Shown here: in pieces, positions 1 through 5,439 of the stretch
Layout: every line of letters begins with the position of its first letter
How positions within the stretch are numbered: the stretch's first letter is position 1
From: Bacillota bacterium
Lineage (GTDB): Bacteria; Bacillota; Clostridia; Christensenellales; UMGS416
Direction: 5' to 3'
NCBI GenBank assembly: GCA_023428265.1
Contig: JAEYYW010000053.1
Span: forward strand, 1 to 11,447
DNA length: 11,447 bases
Translations under genes and position numbers: made by a program
Notes under the pieces: model-generated
Databases searched by the model: none
Told to the model about the DNA's origin: nothing
Seen by the model: the letters and a program-made list of their open reading frames with translations, nothing else

Positions 1-593
1 TCCCACATCTTGGCTACATTCTTGGTCACACCGGCATTATCAACCAAGATAGAATTCTCGTTTTTGATACCTTCGCTTGCACTCCTGACTGCTTCACCCA
101 GCGCGAGAGTTGACTGCCTACCGAACGAGGCGGCATCTTTCAACCTCGTCAGCACAGCCGTGGCCTGCTCATTGGTGTAGCCACGGGCCAGCAGGTTCTT
201 CAGAGCCGTAGCAGCGTCGGCAGCGGGAATCAAGCCATCTGCCGTGAAATCATCTATGAACTTTTTTGCATCTCCAAAATCGTTGCCAGTGCCCTCCACG
301 ATGGAGCGCAGCCCGATCAAGGAGTTGGCATAGGCATTGCTGGCCTCCACGCCCTTCCAGATCGAGCTTATGATCTTGGTCATTGCCACAGTCGCGGCAG
401 CGGACAAGGCCGCATAGGCAGCGGCTTGCGCAGCCTTGGATTGCGCGTCATCCTGCGAGGCTTTTTTGGCTACCTGGGCACTGTTCACGTTGGCCTTATC
501 CAGCCCCTGGAGTGCCTCCTTGGCCTCATCGACGCCAGCCTGCACGCCGCTAGCGATGGCCTGTATTTTAATGATCAGGTTTTCCAGATCCAT
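1..593 (-). CDS. Tape measure protein, N-terminal part (runs off left edge)
   Basis: The tape measure protein sets tail length and is wound inside the tail tube before ejection. Only the first 197 codons are visible; the frame is open to the window edge with no stop. The ATG at 593-591 follows a GAGGTGA ribosome binding site. The visible part starts with a helical segment, then an alanine-rich stretch (about residues 45-70), then a segment containing SNAYANSLIGLRSIVEG, GYTNEQATAVLTRL and NSILVDNAGVTKNVAKMW. The last pattern (NxxLVDNAGVTKNxxxMW) is typical of tape measure N-terminal regions of Gram-positive phages, recalled from family knowledge. Position after the major tail protein and tail chaperone is the expected one. 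Unusually, an intrinsic terminator lies 24-50 nt upstream of the start, so transcription must read through it. The rest of the gene, usually very long, is outside the window. Confidence 0.88.
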   Translation of the reverse strand, partial: MDLENLIIKIQAIASGVQAGVDEAKEALQGLDKANVNSAQVAKKASQDDAQSKAAQAAAYAALSAAATVAMTKIISSIWKGVEASNAYANSLIGLRSIVEGTGNDFGDAKKFIDDFTADGLIPAADAATALKNLLARGYTNEQATAVLTRLKDAASFGRQSTLALGEAVRSASEGIKNENSILVDNAGVTKNVAKMW

Positions 594-602
594 GATTTCA
601 CC

Positions 603-620
603 TCAATTCGGGTATGAAAA
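603..620 (-). repeat. Direct repeat copy A, upstream of the tape measure gene
   Basis: Plus-strand TCAATTCGGGTATGAAAA matches copy B at 977-994 (TCAATCCGGGTATGAAAA) in 17 of 18 positions. Copy A overlaps the T-run of the terminator at 617-643 and lies just upstream of the tape measure ribosome binding site. It may mark a recombination joint of the adjacent membrane-protein gene, but it could be chance. Confidence 0.6.
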
Positions 621-643
621 AACCGCCCCGGTTTGGAGCGGTT
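617..643 (-). terminator. Intrinsic terminator T1, after the membrane-protein gene
   Basis: On the minus strand AACCGCTCC (643-635) pairs with GGGGCGGTT (629-621) across the 5-nt loop AAACC, with a single T-G wobble, and six T residues overlap and follow the stem (622-617). It lies 20 nt past the TAA of the small membrane-protein gene and directly before the tape measure gene, in the direction of late transcription. It should end transcripts from the membrane-protein promoter and reduce readthrough into the tape measure gene. Confidence 0.85.
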
Positions 644-663
644 TACACATTTGTATATCTCGC

Positions 664-1029
664 TTATTCGTCCTTATGCCTCATCAACCATGTATCTGCA
701 ACGATGGCTTGAGTAGTTGCAGCCGTGTCCAGAGCTATGGCAAAGCGATGTATCAATAAATATGCTGTGATTGTAGACAACAATGATCCTGCGATTGATG
801 CCAAATCGATCCAGTTGATATCTCTCGCAAGGGTCCTACTCTCAGGAGTAAACAATGCTATGATCATGATAGCTGTAGCTGACAGCCCCAAAATCAGAAA
901 TGTCTTGGCCAAAGTATATAGGGCGTGTGATTTCGGATGAGCTACACGAAAGCGTTCTATTACTTGATTTCTGGTTTCAATCCGGGTATGAAAACGCTGT
1001 ATCTTCTGCATCTCTTCATTTGGGTTCAT
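664..1029 (-). CDS. Small two-helix membrane protein of unknown function (moron candidate)
   Basis: 121 residues with two predicted membrane helices (about 37-60 and 73-97), a polar N-terminus rich in K, R and E, and a short polar C-terminus; a hairpin in the membrane with both ends on the same side is likely. I do not recognise the family. I chose the ATG at 1029-1027 because AAAGGGG lies 9 nt upstream; an in-frame ATG at 1065 lacks a ribosome binding site and falls inside the -10 box of the apparent promoter. GC is about 43% (hand count over 721-1020), against 55-60% around it. It separates the tail chaperone from the tape measure gene, normally neighbours, and has its own promoter (1061-1089) and terminator (617-643). 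Known morons of this kind alter the lysogen, for example by superinfection exclusion; that role here is inference. A holin-like or tail-associated role is also possible. Confidence 0.85.
   Translation of the reverse strand: MNPNEEMQKIQRFHTRIETRNQVIERFRVAHPKSHALYTLAKTFLILGLSATAIMIIALFTPESRTLARDINWIDLASIAGSLLSTITAYLLIHRFAIALDTAATTQAIVADTWLMRHKDE
977..994 (-). repeat. Direct repeat copy B, inside the membrane-protein gene
   Basis: Plus-strand TCAATCCGGGTATGAAAA, 17/18 identical to copy A at 603-620, in the same orientation and 374 nt apart. On the minus strand it encodes FHTRIE near the N-terminus of the membrane protein. Confidence 0.6.
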
Positions 1030-1037
1030 ATGATGCA

Positions 1038-1044
1038 TCCCCTT
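1038..1044 (-). promoter_or_regulatory. Ribosome binding site that decides the membrane-protein start
   Basis: Minus-strand AAAGGGG, 9 nt before the ATG at 1029. It supports this start over the in-frame upstream ATGs at 1065 and 1038. Confidence 0.65.
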
Positions 1045-1060
1045 TGACAAAGATATCAAA

Positions 1061-1089
1061 ATCATGCAATAATTTACATCTTATGTCAA
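1061..1089 (-). promoter_or_regulatory. Sigma70/sigmaA-type promoter candidate for the membrane-protein gene
   Basis: On the minus strand a perfect -35 TTGACA (1089-1084) is followed by a 17-nt AT-rich spacer and a -10-like CATGAT (1066-1061, 4 of 6 matches to TATAAT). Transcription would start near 1054, giving a leader of about 25 nt that includes the AAAGGGG ribosome binding site. It lies in the 69-nt gap between the frameshifted chaperone stop (1099) and the gene start (1029). The -10 is not ideal, so activity is inferred. Confidence 0.6.
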
Positions 1090-1098
1090 TAGGGATAC

Positions 1099-1730
1099 TC
1101 ACATCCACTCCCCATCTCCGCCCAGAAACTCCGTAGCGCCAACCTCCTCAACCGTGTCTTCGCTCTCTACCTGATGGATGATGCCATACTCCTCCATGAC
1201 GACCAGCAGCTCATCCCAGTAGTAGTCCTCCATCATTTCCCGCTTGGAGATGCCGATGCTGAGGCCCTGGGCAATCAGCCGTTGGAGCCAATTAGGGGTT
1301 GCCGGGAGCTTGCGACCGCCGCCTTGACCTTTCCGGTGATGGTCCGGGCGGCACTGATAAAACTCGTGATGCCATTGACCTCAATCCACGCATCCACGAT
1401 ATCGGCCAGACCGTCCAGGCCGATGGCCGGATCATTGATCAGCGTATCCTCCGGGATACCTGTAAGCTGGGCGATCACCGCGATGGCGTGTTTCGGCGCG
1501 GCAATCAGCATGTTGGACATCACGCCCTGCAACATGCCGGTATCAAACTGTGCCACCTGCGCCAGAATCCCGGCCGGGGGCATGCCGGGGAAACAAATCT
1601 CCAGCAGGTCGCCGGGCAGGTCTTGCAGCTTTTCCATAGCGGTCAGGTAAGCCCCAAGAGGCATCTTCTTGATTTCATGGCCCCGCACCTTCTTGGAAGC
1701 AGGTATTGACATTCTAACTGTATTACCCAC
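1099..1730 (-). CDS. Tail assembly chaperone GT, -1 frameshift product
   Basis: Predicted long form of the tail chaperone, about 210 residues, made by a -1 ribosomal shift near the end of the G frame. The -1 frame is open from 1380 to its TGA at 1101-1099 and has no start codon with a ribosome binding site. Past the shift it reads GRKLPATPNWLQRLIAQGLS, IGISKREMMEDYYWDELLVV and then an acidic tail ending in GGDGEWM. This W..LI..G.S..E.M...Y.DEL pattern matches the T extensions of tail chaperones in Gram-positive siphophages, and the position between the major tail protein and tape measure genes is where such frameshifts are conserved. By analogy with lambda gpG/gpGT, the T part would bind the tail tube protein and recruit it to the tape measure. 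The exact slip site is uncertain; CGGAAAG at 1335-1329 is the best candidate. Confidence 0.78.
1275..1730 (-). CDS. Tail assembly chaperone G (short form)
   Basis: 151-residue protein expected to coat the tape measure protein during tail assembly and be absent from the finished virion. The start is the GTG at 1730-1728, because AGGAGG (1744-1739) lies 8 nt upstream; the in-frame ATG at 1778 lies in the intergenic hairpin, has no ribosome binding site, and would add low-complexity residues. The ATG at 1712 is possible but poorly placed. Recognisable parts are an N-terminal strand region (MSIPASKKVRGHEIKKMPLG), a helical core (YLTAMEKLQDLPGDLLEI) and the C-terminal helix before the frameshift region. 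Assignment rests on the order major tail protein, this gene, tape measure gene, and on the overlapping -1 frame extension. No catalytic role is expected. Confidence 0.85.
   Translation of the reverse strand: MGNTVRMSIPASKKVRGHEIKKMPLGAYLTAMEKLQDLPGDLLEICFPGMPPAGILAQVAQFDTGMLQGVMSNMLIAAPKHAIAVIAQLTGIPEDTLINDPAIGLDGLADIVDAWIEVNGITSFISAARTITGKVKAAVASSRQPLIGSNG
1329..1335 (-). other. Candidate -1 ribosomal slip site CGGAAAG
   Basis: In the G frame the codons are ACC GGA AAG, so the heptamer C GGA AAG differs by one base from the lambda G/GT slip site G GGA AAG. The A-site lysine tRNA can re-pair on AAA after the shift; the P-site glycine re-pairs poorly (CGG), so this is a weak form. The allowed interval runs from 1380 (just after a -1 frame stop at 1383-1381) to the G stop at 1277. 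An alternative is the T-run at 1362-1359. Confidence 0.45.
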
Positions 1731-1738
1731 AGGTGATC

Positions 1739-1744
1739 CCTCCT
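1739..1744 (-). promoter_or_regulatory. Ribosome binding site deciding the GTG start of the tail chaperone
   Basis: Minus-strand AGGAGG, 8 nt before GTG at 1730. The upstream hairpin (1753-1775) contains CCTCCCC, which could pair with it. Confidence 0.75.
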
Positions 1745-1752
1745 CGATACTC

Positions 1753-1775
1753 GGGGAGGGGCCTAGCCCCTCCCC
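1753..1775 (-). other. GC-rich intercistronic hairpin after the major tail protein gene
   Basis: A perfect 10-bp inverted repeat (plus-strand GGGGAGGGGC and GCCCCTCCCC) around a 3-nt loop, 19 nt past the TAA of the major tail protein gene and 8 nt before the ribosome binding site of the tail chaperone. There is no T-run, so it is unlikely to be an efficient intrinsic terminator. It may protect the 3' end of the abundant tail-tube message or modulate translation of the chaperone. Confidence 0.7.
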
Positions 1776-1794
1776 CACGGATGTTGATGCAGTG

Positions 1795-2643
1795 TTACTC
1801 CGCGTCGATGGTGACGTTGACCGTATAGGTCTTGGTCGAGCTGTCCTGAGCGGTCACGGTGTAGACCACCGGGTCGGTGAAGTTCTGGGCCACGCCGGAC
1901 AGCGGCGAGATGCTTGCGCCCGTGTGTACAATGGTGGGCACCAGATTGGTCACGTTCGTGCCGAAGGGCACGAGCACCTCGATGGAGCTGGCGCCGATCA
2001 CGCCGTTCACAACCGGGTCCAGGCCAGCGAACGTGAAGGAGTTGATGCTCTTCGCGCTGCTCTGCGGGAAGGTCTCGCCATTGGCCAGGAACGCCTGGCA
2101 TGCCTCAGCGTTGCTGCCATCGTCGGCCAGGCGCGTGATCGCATAAGGCTTGAGCGTTGCCAGCCGCGGGCGGCCGAACGTGCCGGTGATGATGACCTCA
2201 CAGACCTGGATACCGCCGCCCTTGGTCTTGAAGTTGTCAAACCTGATGCCGTTCAGGTCAAAGATACGGTAGTTGAAGTAGTAGGGCAGGTGATCCACCG
2301 TGTCAGTGACGCAGCGCAGCGCATATGTCTTGCCCGTCACATTGAAGTCACCTTCGAACACCTGGGTGGTCGAGTTGAATGTGCCGAGGCCCAACTCTGC
2401 CAACTTCTCCAGCGTGACCTCGCCGACGCGGATTTCCACATCCTCGCCGGTGACATCCCGGACGGTGGCATACAGCTCATCGTCGTAGTTGATATCCTGC
2501 GTCTGCTCCTTCGCCGTGCGATTCATCGTACCCGCAAAAGGCAGCTCCTTGGAAACGCCGGACACATAGGACAGCATCGTGTTTGCGGTCACTTCGGCAA
2601 GGGCAATCCCCTTGAACCCGATGACCGCTCTTTTCTTGCCCAT
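1795..2643 (-). CDS. Major tail (tube) protein with C-terminal Ig-like domain
   Basis: 282 residues. Residues 1-195 form the tail tube domain that stacks in hexameric rings; the opening MGKKRAVIGFKGIALAEVT, YDDELYATVRDV and CEVIITGTF resemble phi13-type major tail proteins of Gram-positive phages. Residues about 198-280 form a separate beta-sandwich with the motifs IEVLVPFGTNVTNLVPTIVH, SISPLSGVAQNF and VVYTVTAQDSSTKTYTV, closely resembling the DUF5018-type Ig-like repeat of Gram-positive surface proteins. Such added domains project from the tail surface, as in lambda gpV, and often bind carbohydrate weakly. GAGGAG precedes the ATG at 2643. The gene lies between the tail terminator and tail chaperone genes. 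Tube protein assignment is firm from context and sequence; a binding role of the Ig domain is inferred. Confidence 0.92.
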   Translation of the reverse strand: MGKKRAVIGFKGIALAEVTANTMLSYVSGVSKELPFAGTMNRTAKEQTQDINYDDELYATVRDVTGEDVEIRVGEVTLEKLAELGLGTFNSTTQVFEGDFNVTGKTYALRCVTDTVDHLPYYFNYRIFDLNGIRFDNFKTKGGGIQVCEVIITGTFGRPRLATLKPYAITRLADDGSNAEACQAFLANGETFPQSSAKSINSFTFAGLDPVVNGVIGASSIEVLVPFGTNVTNLVPTIVHTGASISPLSGVAQNFTDPVVYTVTAQDSSTKTYTVNVTIDAE

Positions 2644-2662
2644 GAATTCTCCTCACTTTCTG

Positions 2663-3004
2663 TTACAGGTATTTGCGGTAGCGCATGGCTTTCTGCCGCA
2701 CATCCGCATTGTCGTCGTCATAAGCCATGGTGCGTTCATAACCAAGGCCGGTCATGGCATCGTCCACGAGGGAAGCGATTGCGGCCTTCTCGGCGCCGGT
2801 TCTGCTCCATACCCGGATATAATACTCAAGCTCCGTTGCGTATTCCCGGTCGCCATACTCCACCGCAGGCAGGTTGGATGCCTCATTGATGGTAATGCTG
2901 GGCAGGTTCTTCCAGGCCTCTGGCCAGTCTGAGGTGACGCACTTCACGCCGGGGATCGCTTGTAACACCGGCCCAATGACTGGTATCTCATCCACCAACG
3001 GCAT
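2663..3004 (-). CDS. Tail terminator / tail completion protein
   Basis: 113 residues. By position (after the gp10-like gene, before the tail tube gene) and size this matches the tail terminator family (SPP1 gp17-like), which caps the tail tube and joins it to the head connector. Visible features are LPSITINEASN (residues 34-44), ATELEYYIRVWS (56-67) forming the characteristic beta-strand of these proteins, AAIASLVDDAMTGLGYERT (about 74-92) and a basic end RQKAMRYRKYL. The mix of central beta strands flanked by helices fits the fold. The ATG at 3004 is preceded by GAGGTGA, whose TGA is the stop of the upstream gp10-like gene, so the two genes are probably translationally coupled. The sequence alone would not prove the function; the order of genes is the main argument. 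Confidence 0.78.
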   Translation of the reverse strand: MPLVDEIPVIGPVLQAIPGVKCVTSDWPEAWKNLPSITINEASNLPAVEYGDREYATELEYYIRVWSRTGAEKAAIASLVDDAMTGLGYERTMAYDDDNADVRQKAMRYRKYL

Positions 3005-3010
3005 TGTTCG

Positions 3011-3478
3011 TCACCTCTCTTTCAACCGGGCCTCAATGGCCTTCCGTACGTCGCCCAGAATCAGCCCCCGTGTTTGCTTGTATGCCGGGTATAGGTACGG
3101 CCGCGCCGGTTGTCCCTTTGTGCGGTAAAACTTCCCGTCCTTCTTGCTCCTGTAGACCCAGCCCGTCGTCCGGTAGGTCACCGGCACCGGCGCCACACCC
3201 TGGTGTTTGGCCTGGCCAACCGGGCCTGTGCCCATTTCCACGTAGACGGCATGCCCCGCCGTCGCCAGTGCTTGGCCGTCCACAGTGTCCTGCTTACGAT
3301 CCACAACGCTGGTGATGCTGTTGCGGAGCTGACCGGAATCTGCCGGGCACAGCGCCTTTGCGATGGCGACAGTCCGTTTCAGACCTTTGGCAAGCCCGAG
3401 TGCGGTGGCATCCAGAATGTCCTGCTCCAGGCTGTCCAGCTCATCCAAGAGCTCGTCCAGACCTTCGATACTACTCAC
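3011..3478 (-). CDS. HK97 gp10-like tail/neck component
   Basis: 155 residues. It belongs to the HK97 gp10-like family (PF04883), a head-tail joining or tail completion component. The diagnostic parts are AKALCPADSGQLRNSI (residues 40-55), AVYVEMGTGPVG (77-88) and GQPARPYLYPAY (122-133), in the standard order and spacing, after an N-terminal helix LDELLDELDSLEQDI. Length is normal for the family. The start is GTG at 3478, in a GTGA overlap with the stop of the upstream head closure gene, and GGGAGG lies 7 nt before it. The role in the finished virion of this family is not well settled; it is placed in the neck or tail completion step. Confidence 0.92.
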   Translation of the reverse strand: MSSIEGLDELLDELDSLEQDILDATALGLAKGLKRTVAIAKALCPADSGQLRNSITSVVDRKQDTVDGQALATAGHAVYVEMGTGPVGQAKHQGVAPVPVTYRTTGWVYRSKKDGKFYRTKGQPARPYLYPAYKQTRGLILGDVRKAIEARLKER

Positions 3479-3819
3479 AGGACCGCCTCCCCCAGCAGCA
3501 TGACGTGGGAATCGCGGGGTAGGATGCCTACAATACGGTATGTTCGCTCATCCCACAGCACGAAATCACCCACCGGAATCGGCAGGGGGTCAGAGGATGT
3601 GATCTGGATATCACGGCCCAGCCGGAGCCCATATTGCTGCGCAGTCAGCGCATCGGAGATGACCCGCACGTTGACCAGATAACTCTCCTCCGCATTAGCC
3701 GCCGGCGCCATGTATGAGCCGCGCAGGGGGTCCCCCTGCTCCACCGCCCGGTGCCAGGCAATGGTCTTGTCCTGCATCGCCACCCGCTGAACGGCTTTGA
3801 AGCTGTCCGGGATCTTCAT
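3475..3819 (-). CDS. Head closure protein (head-tail joining)
   Basis: 114 residues. Position two genes after the capsid gene and between the adaptor and gp10-like genes, together with size, matches head closure proteins (SPP1 gp16 / phage head-tail joining family), which plug the connector after packaging. A small beta-barrel is suggested by SYLVNVRVISDAL (46-58), LRLGRDIQITS (65-75), PVGDFVLWDERTYRIVGIL (82-100) and HVMLLGEAVL (105-114). The pattern 'GD.v.w....YrV..' followed by a short strand is typical of this family. The start ATG at 3819 is 4 nt after the adaptor gene's stop with a GGTGGTGA ribosome binding site. It overlaps the next gene by 4 nt (GTGA). Confidence 0.8.
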   Translation of the reverse strand: MKIPDSFKAVQRVAMQDKTIAWHRAVEQGDPLRGSYMAPAANAEESYLVNVRVISDALTAQQYGLRLGRDIQITSSDPLPIPVGDFVLWDERTYRIVGILPRDSHVMLLGEAVL

Positions 3820-3823
3820 GGCA

Positions 3824-4180
3824 TCACCACCTTGGACGCCGGAAGGCGTTCAGTCGGGCAGCGTAGTTCTTCAGCATCTCAGCTGCGACCTTTTTCAGCA
3901 CATCGGAGTACGCCGCGTCGCGGTAGCTCACTGACTGTCCGTTGTCGCTCACCGATGATACTGAGCCAGTGACATCCCCCGCCCCTTCGCCAGCCGCTTG
4001 TTTATGAAGCCGATAGGCGTCCGCTGTCATCTCCATAACCAAGTCCTCTGCAGCGGCCGGCAGAGCTGGCTGGTTGGTCTCGGACAGCACCATGGTTGTG
4101 GTCTGCCGGAGCAGCAGGTTGAGCAGCCCGTCCTGAGCGCTGTCGGTGATGCCCAGGAGCAGTTTTAAATCCTCAAGCAC
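3824..4180 (-). CDS. Head-tail connector adaptor protein (gp6/gp15-like)
   Basis: 118 residues. Mostly helical with the layout of connector adaptor proteins (HK97 gp6 / SPP1 gp15 type), which form a ring under the portal. It starts with LEDLKLLLGITDSAQDGLL (2-20), the usual '.l..lk..lgi.d...D..l..li' opening, followed by AAAEDLVMEMTADAYRLHK (42-60) and a C-terminal helix YSDVLKKVAAEMLKNYAARL (91-110). The start is GTG at 4180, chosen because AAAGGAGG lies 8 nt upstream; the frame has no better-placed ATG. The gene follows the small gene at 4212-4457 and precedes the head closure gene. Confidence 0.88.
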   Translation of the reverse strand: MLEDLKLLLGITDSAQDGLLNLLLRQTTTMVLSETNQPALPAAAEDLVMEMTADAYRLHKQAAGEGAGDVTGSVSSVSDNGQSVSYRDAAYSDVLKKVAAEMLKNYAARLNAFRRPRW

Positions 4181-4204
4181 GGTGCCGCCCTCCTTTCAAG
4201 GGGA

Positions 4205-4225
4205 GGGGCGGCTATTTGCCGCCCC
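4205..4225 (-). other. GC-rich hairpin spanning the stop codon of the small capsid-adjacent gene
   Basis: Perfect 8-bp stem (plus-strand GGGGCGGC and GCCGCCCC) with a 5-nt loop; the TAG stop at 4214-4212 straddles the loop. On the plus strand it begins GGGGAGGGGC (4200-4209), the same ten bases that start the hairpin at 1753-1775, and both lie just upstream of a strong ribosome binding site. There is no T-run. Confidence 0.65.
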
Positions 4226-4457
4226 CGTCAGATTTCTTTTCATCGGCCTCGCCTGGCTCCTTTGGCTCCTTGGGCTCCTTGGGTGCCTGGGGCATCTTGG
4301 GTTCCTGAGGTGCCTTGGGAGGCTTCTCCACAGTGTACCCGTGGGTGCGGAACCAGTCGATGAGATGGGGGTCGGACGTTTCGCCGACCCCGTTGACAAA
4401 GGAAACACCGGCGGAAATGCCGGTGTACTGCTTGTTTGGTGCCTGGATTTTCGCCAT
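4212..4457 (-). CDS. Small protein of unknown function next to the capsid gene, PKEP-rich tail
   Basis: 81 residues. The N-terminal half reads GISAGVSFVNGVGET (13-27) and DPHLIDWFRTHGYTVE (29-44), a pattern I have seen in small proteins beside capsid genes of Firmicute phages; the second segment resembles the LIDxFxxxGYxV element of short HeH/LEM-like helix pairs. The C-terminal half (46-72) is a low-complexity run of P, K and E (PKAP, PKMP, PKEPKEPKEP) ending in DEKKSDGGGK, probably disordered and highly charged. No function is known to me; a minor head-associated protein, decoration or capsid chaperone role would fit its place directly after the capsid gene. It starts with ATG at 4457, 14 nt after the capsid stop, with GGAGGCAG as ribosome binding site. 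Confidence 0.8.
   Translation of the reverse strand: MAKIQAPNKQYTGISAGVSFVNGVGETSDPHLIDWFRTHGYTVEKPPKAPQEPKMPQAPKEPKEPKEPGEADEKKSDGGGK
4251..4322 (-). repeat. Imperfect tandem repeat coding PKxP units
   Basis: Short imperfect repeats of about 9 nt (minus strand CCCAAGGAG and variants) encode consecutive PKEP/PKAP units in the small capsid-adjacent protein. The copies nearest 4251-4280 are almost identical, so unit number could vary between relatives by slippage. Confidence 0.7.
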
Positions 4458-4471
4458 GATACCCTGCCTCC

Positions 4472-5434
4472 TTACGCCACCTTGATCTTGCGAAGCACGG
4501 CGGCGGCCTTGGTGGCCTTGAGCGCCACGGCCGCGACCATTTCCACCTCGCCCTTCTTCACGGCGCCGGCGGTAGTGAAGTCAGGCAGCCAGGTGCGCAC
4601 CGGGGGCTGTCCGGCCATGGAGATGCCGTGGAAGCCGTCCAGGCCCAGACGCACAGCATAGAGCGAGGTCAGGCCGGCGCTGGTGTCCACCCCAATCGGC
4701 ACCACAGGATCATTGCTGCCAGCCTTGGAGCCCAGGTCAACCAGCGGCGTATTGCCGTATTTCTCGACCTGCTGGCCGAATTCGTCCATCGACGTGTTGT
4801 ACATGGCCGAGCGCCGGGCAACCGCGCGGATCTTGGCGATCAGCTTGGTGTTACCCATGATGGCGGAGGGCGTGCCGTCCAGGCCCATCAGGAACTCATC
4901 CAGCACGTCCAGGAACAGCTTGTAGTTGGTGTCAATGGCAGCGGAGGTGGACAGATCGATGGCCGCCGTGGGGATCATCTCCGTGCTGGAGCCGGTCAGG
5001 GCCTTCTCCAGACCGTCGAATGCATTGGCATTCACGGCGCTGTCGCCATTGATCACCGTGTCGTTGAACAGCGCCTGTGCAGCCTTGACCTTCTGGGCCA
5101 TCTGCAGGGTAACCTCGTTGATGATGCCGCCCATGCCGGCGATGATACGGTCGACCTCGAACGCACCGCCGAACACCTTCAGATCAGCGGTGTAGCGCAG
5201 CTTGGTGACTTCCTGCGCGGTGTACTCGCTGTTGACGGCACGGAAGGCGGCGGTGGGCTGGGTGACGAGCCGGGTGTAGCCGTAGGTCAGCGTCGCGCCA
5301 CCGCCGGTGGGGCTCACCACGTCGTCGAAGGTGAGGTTGTTGAGGAGGAAGGAGCTTTTGCGGAATTCGTCAATCACGCCGATCTGCAAAGCGTCCTGCA
5401 CGTTCTTCTTGGCTTCATTCAGAGTTACGGGCAT
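4472..5434 (-). CDS. Major capsid protein (HK97 fold)
   Basis: 320 residues, within the usual size for HK97-fold capsid proteins without a fused scaffold. Supporting segments are an N-terminal arm ending in GVIDEFRKSSFLLNNLTFD (19-37), QALFNDTVINGDSAVNAN (120-137) followed by AFDGLEKAL (138-146), a long central helix region YKLFLDVLDEFLMGLDG (171-187), IMGNTKLIAKIRAVAR (192-207), and the closing GEVEMVAAVALKATKAAAVL (295-314). The 'F.gdt..n....FdGl..al' and 'P.amlgN..l...i..ia' patterns are typical of the family. The ATG at 5434 is preceded by AAAGGA, and the upstream scaffold gene ends 5 nt earlier. High GC and lack of rare codons fit a strongly expressed core gene. Confidence 0.95.
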   Translation of the reverse strand: MPVTLNEAKKNVQDALQIGVIDEFRKSSFLLNNLTFDDVVSPTGGGATLTYGYTRLVTQPTAAFRAVNSEYTAQEVTKLRYTADLKVFGGAFEVDRIIAGMGGIINEVTLQMAQKVKAAQALFNDTVINGDSAVNANAFDGLEKALTGSSTEMIPTAAIDLSTSAAIDTNYKLFLDVLDEFLMGLDGTPSAIMGNTKLIAKIRAVARRSAMYNTSMDEFGQQVEKYGNTPLVDLGSKAGSNDPVVPIGVDTSAGLTSLYAVRLGLDGFHGISMAGQPPVRTWLPDFTTAGAVKKGEVEMVAAVALKATKAAAVLRKIKVA

Positions 5435-5439
5435 TCAAA

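Noticed and set aside
1030..1065. Upstream in-frame ATG at 1065 as start of the membrane protein
   Set aside because: No ribosome binding site, and it lies in the -10 element of the apparent promoter, upstream of the predicted transcript start. The ATG at 1029 with AAAGGGG is better.
1753..1775. Hairpin after the major tail protein gene as an intrinsic terminator
   Set aside because: The stem is strong but no T-run follows on the minus strand, so it is listed only as an intercistronic hairpin.
1669..2889. 406-codon open frame on the plus strand
   Set aside because: It is antisense to the major tail protein and tail terminator genes, reads as a His/Arg/Gly-rich mix without domain patterns, and has no ribosome binding site. 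It is a shadow of high-GC codon use on the minus strand.
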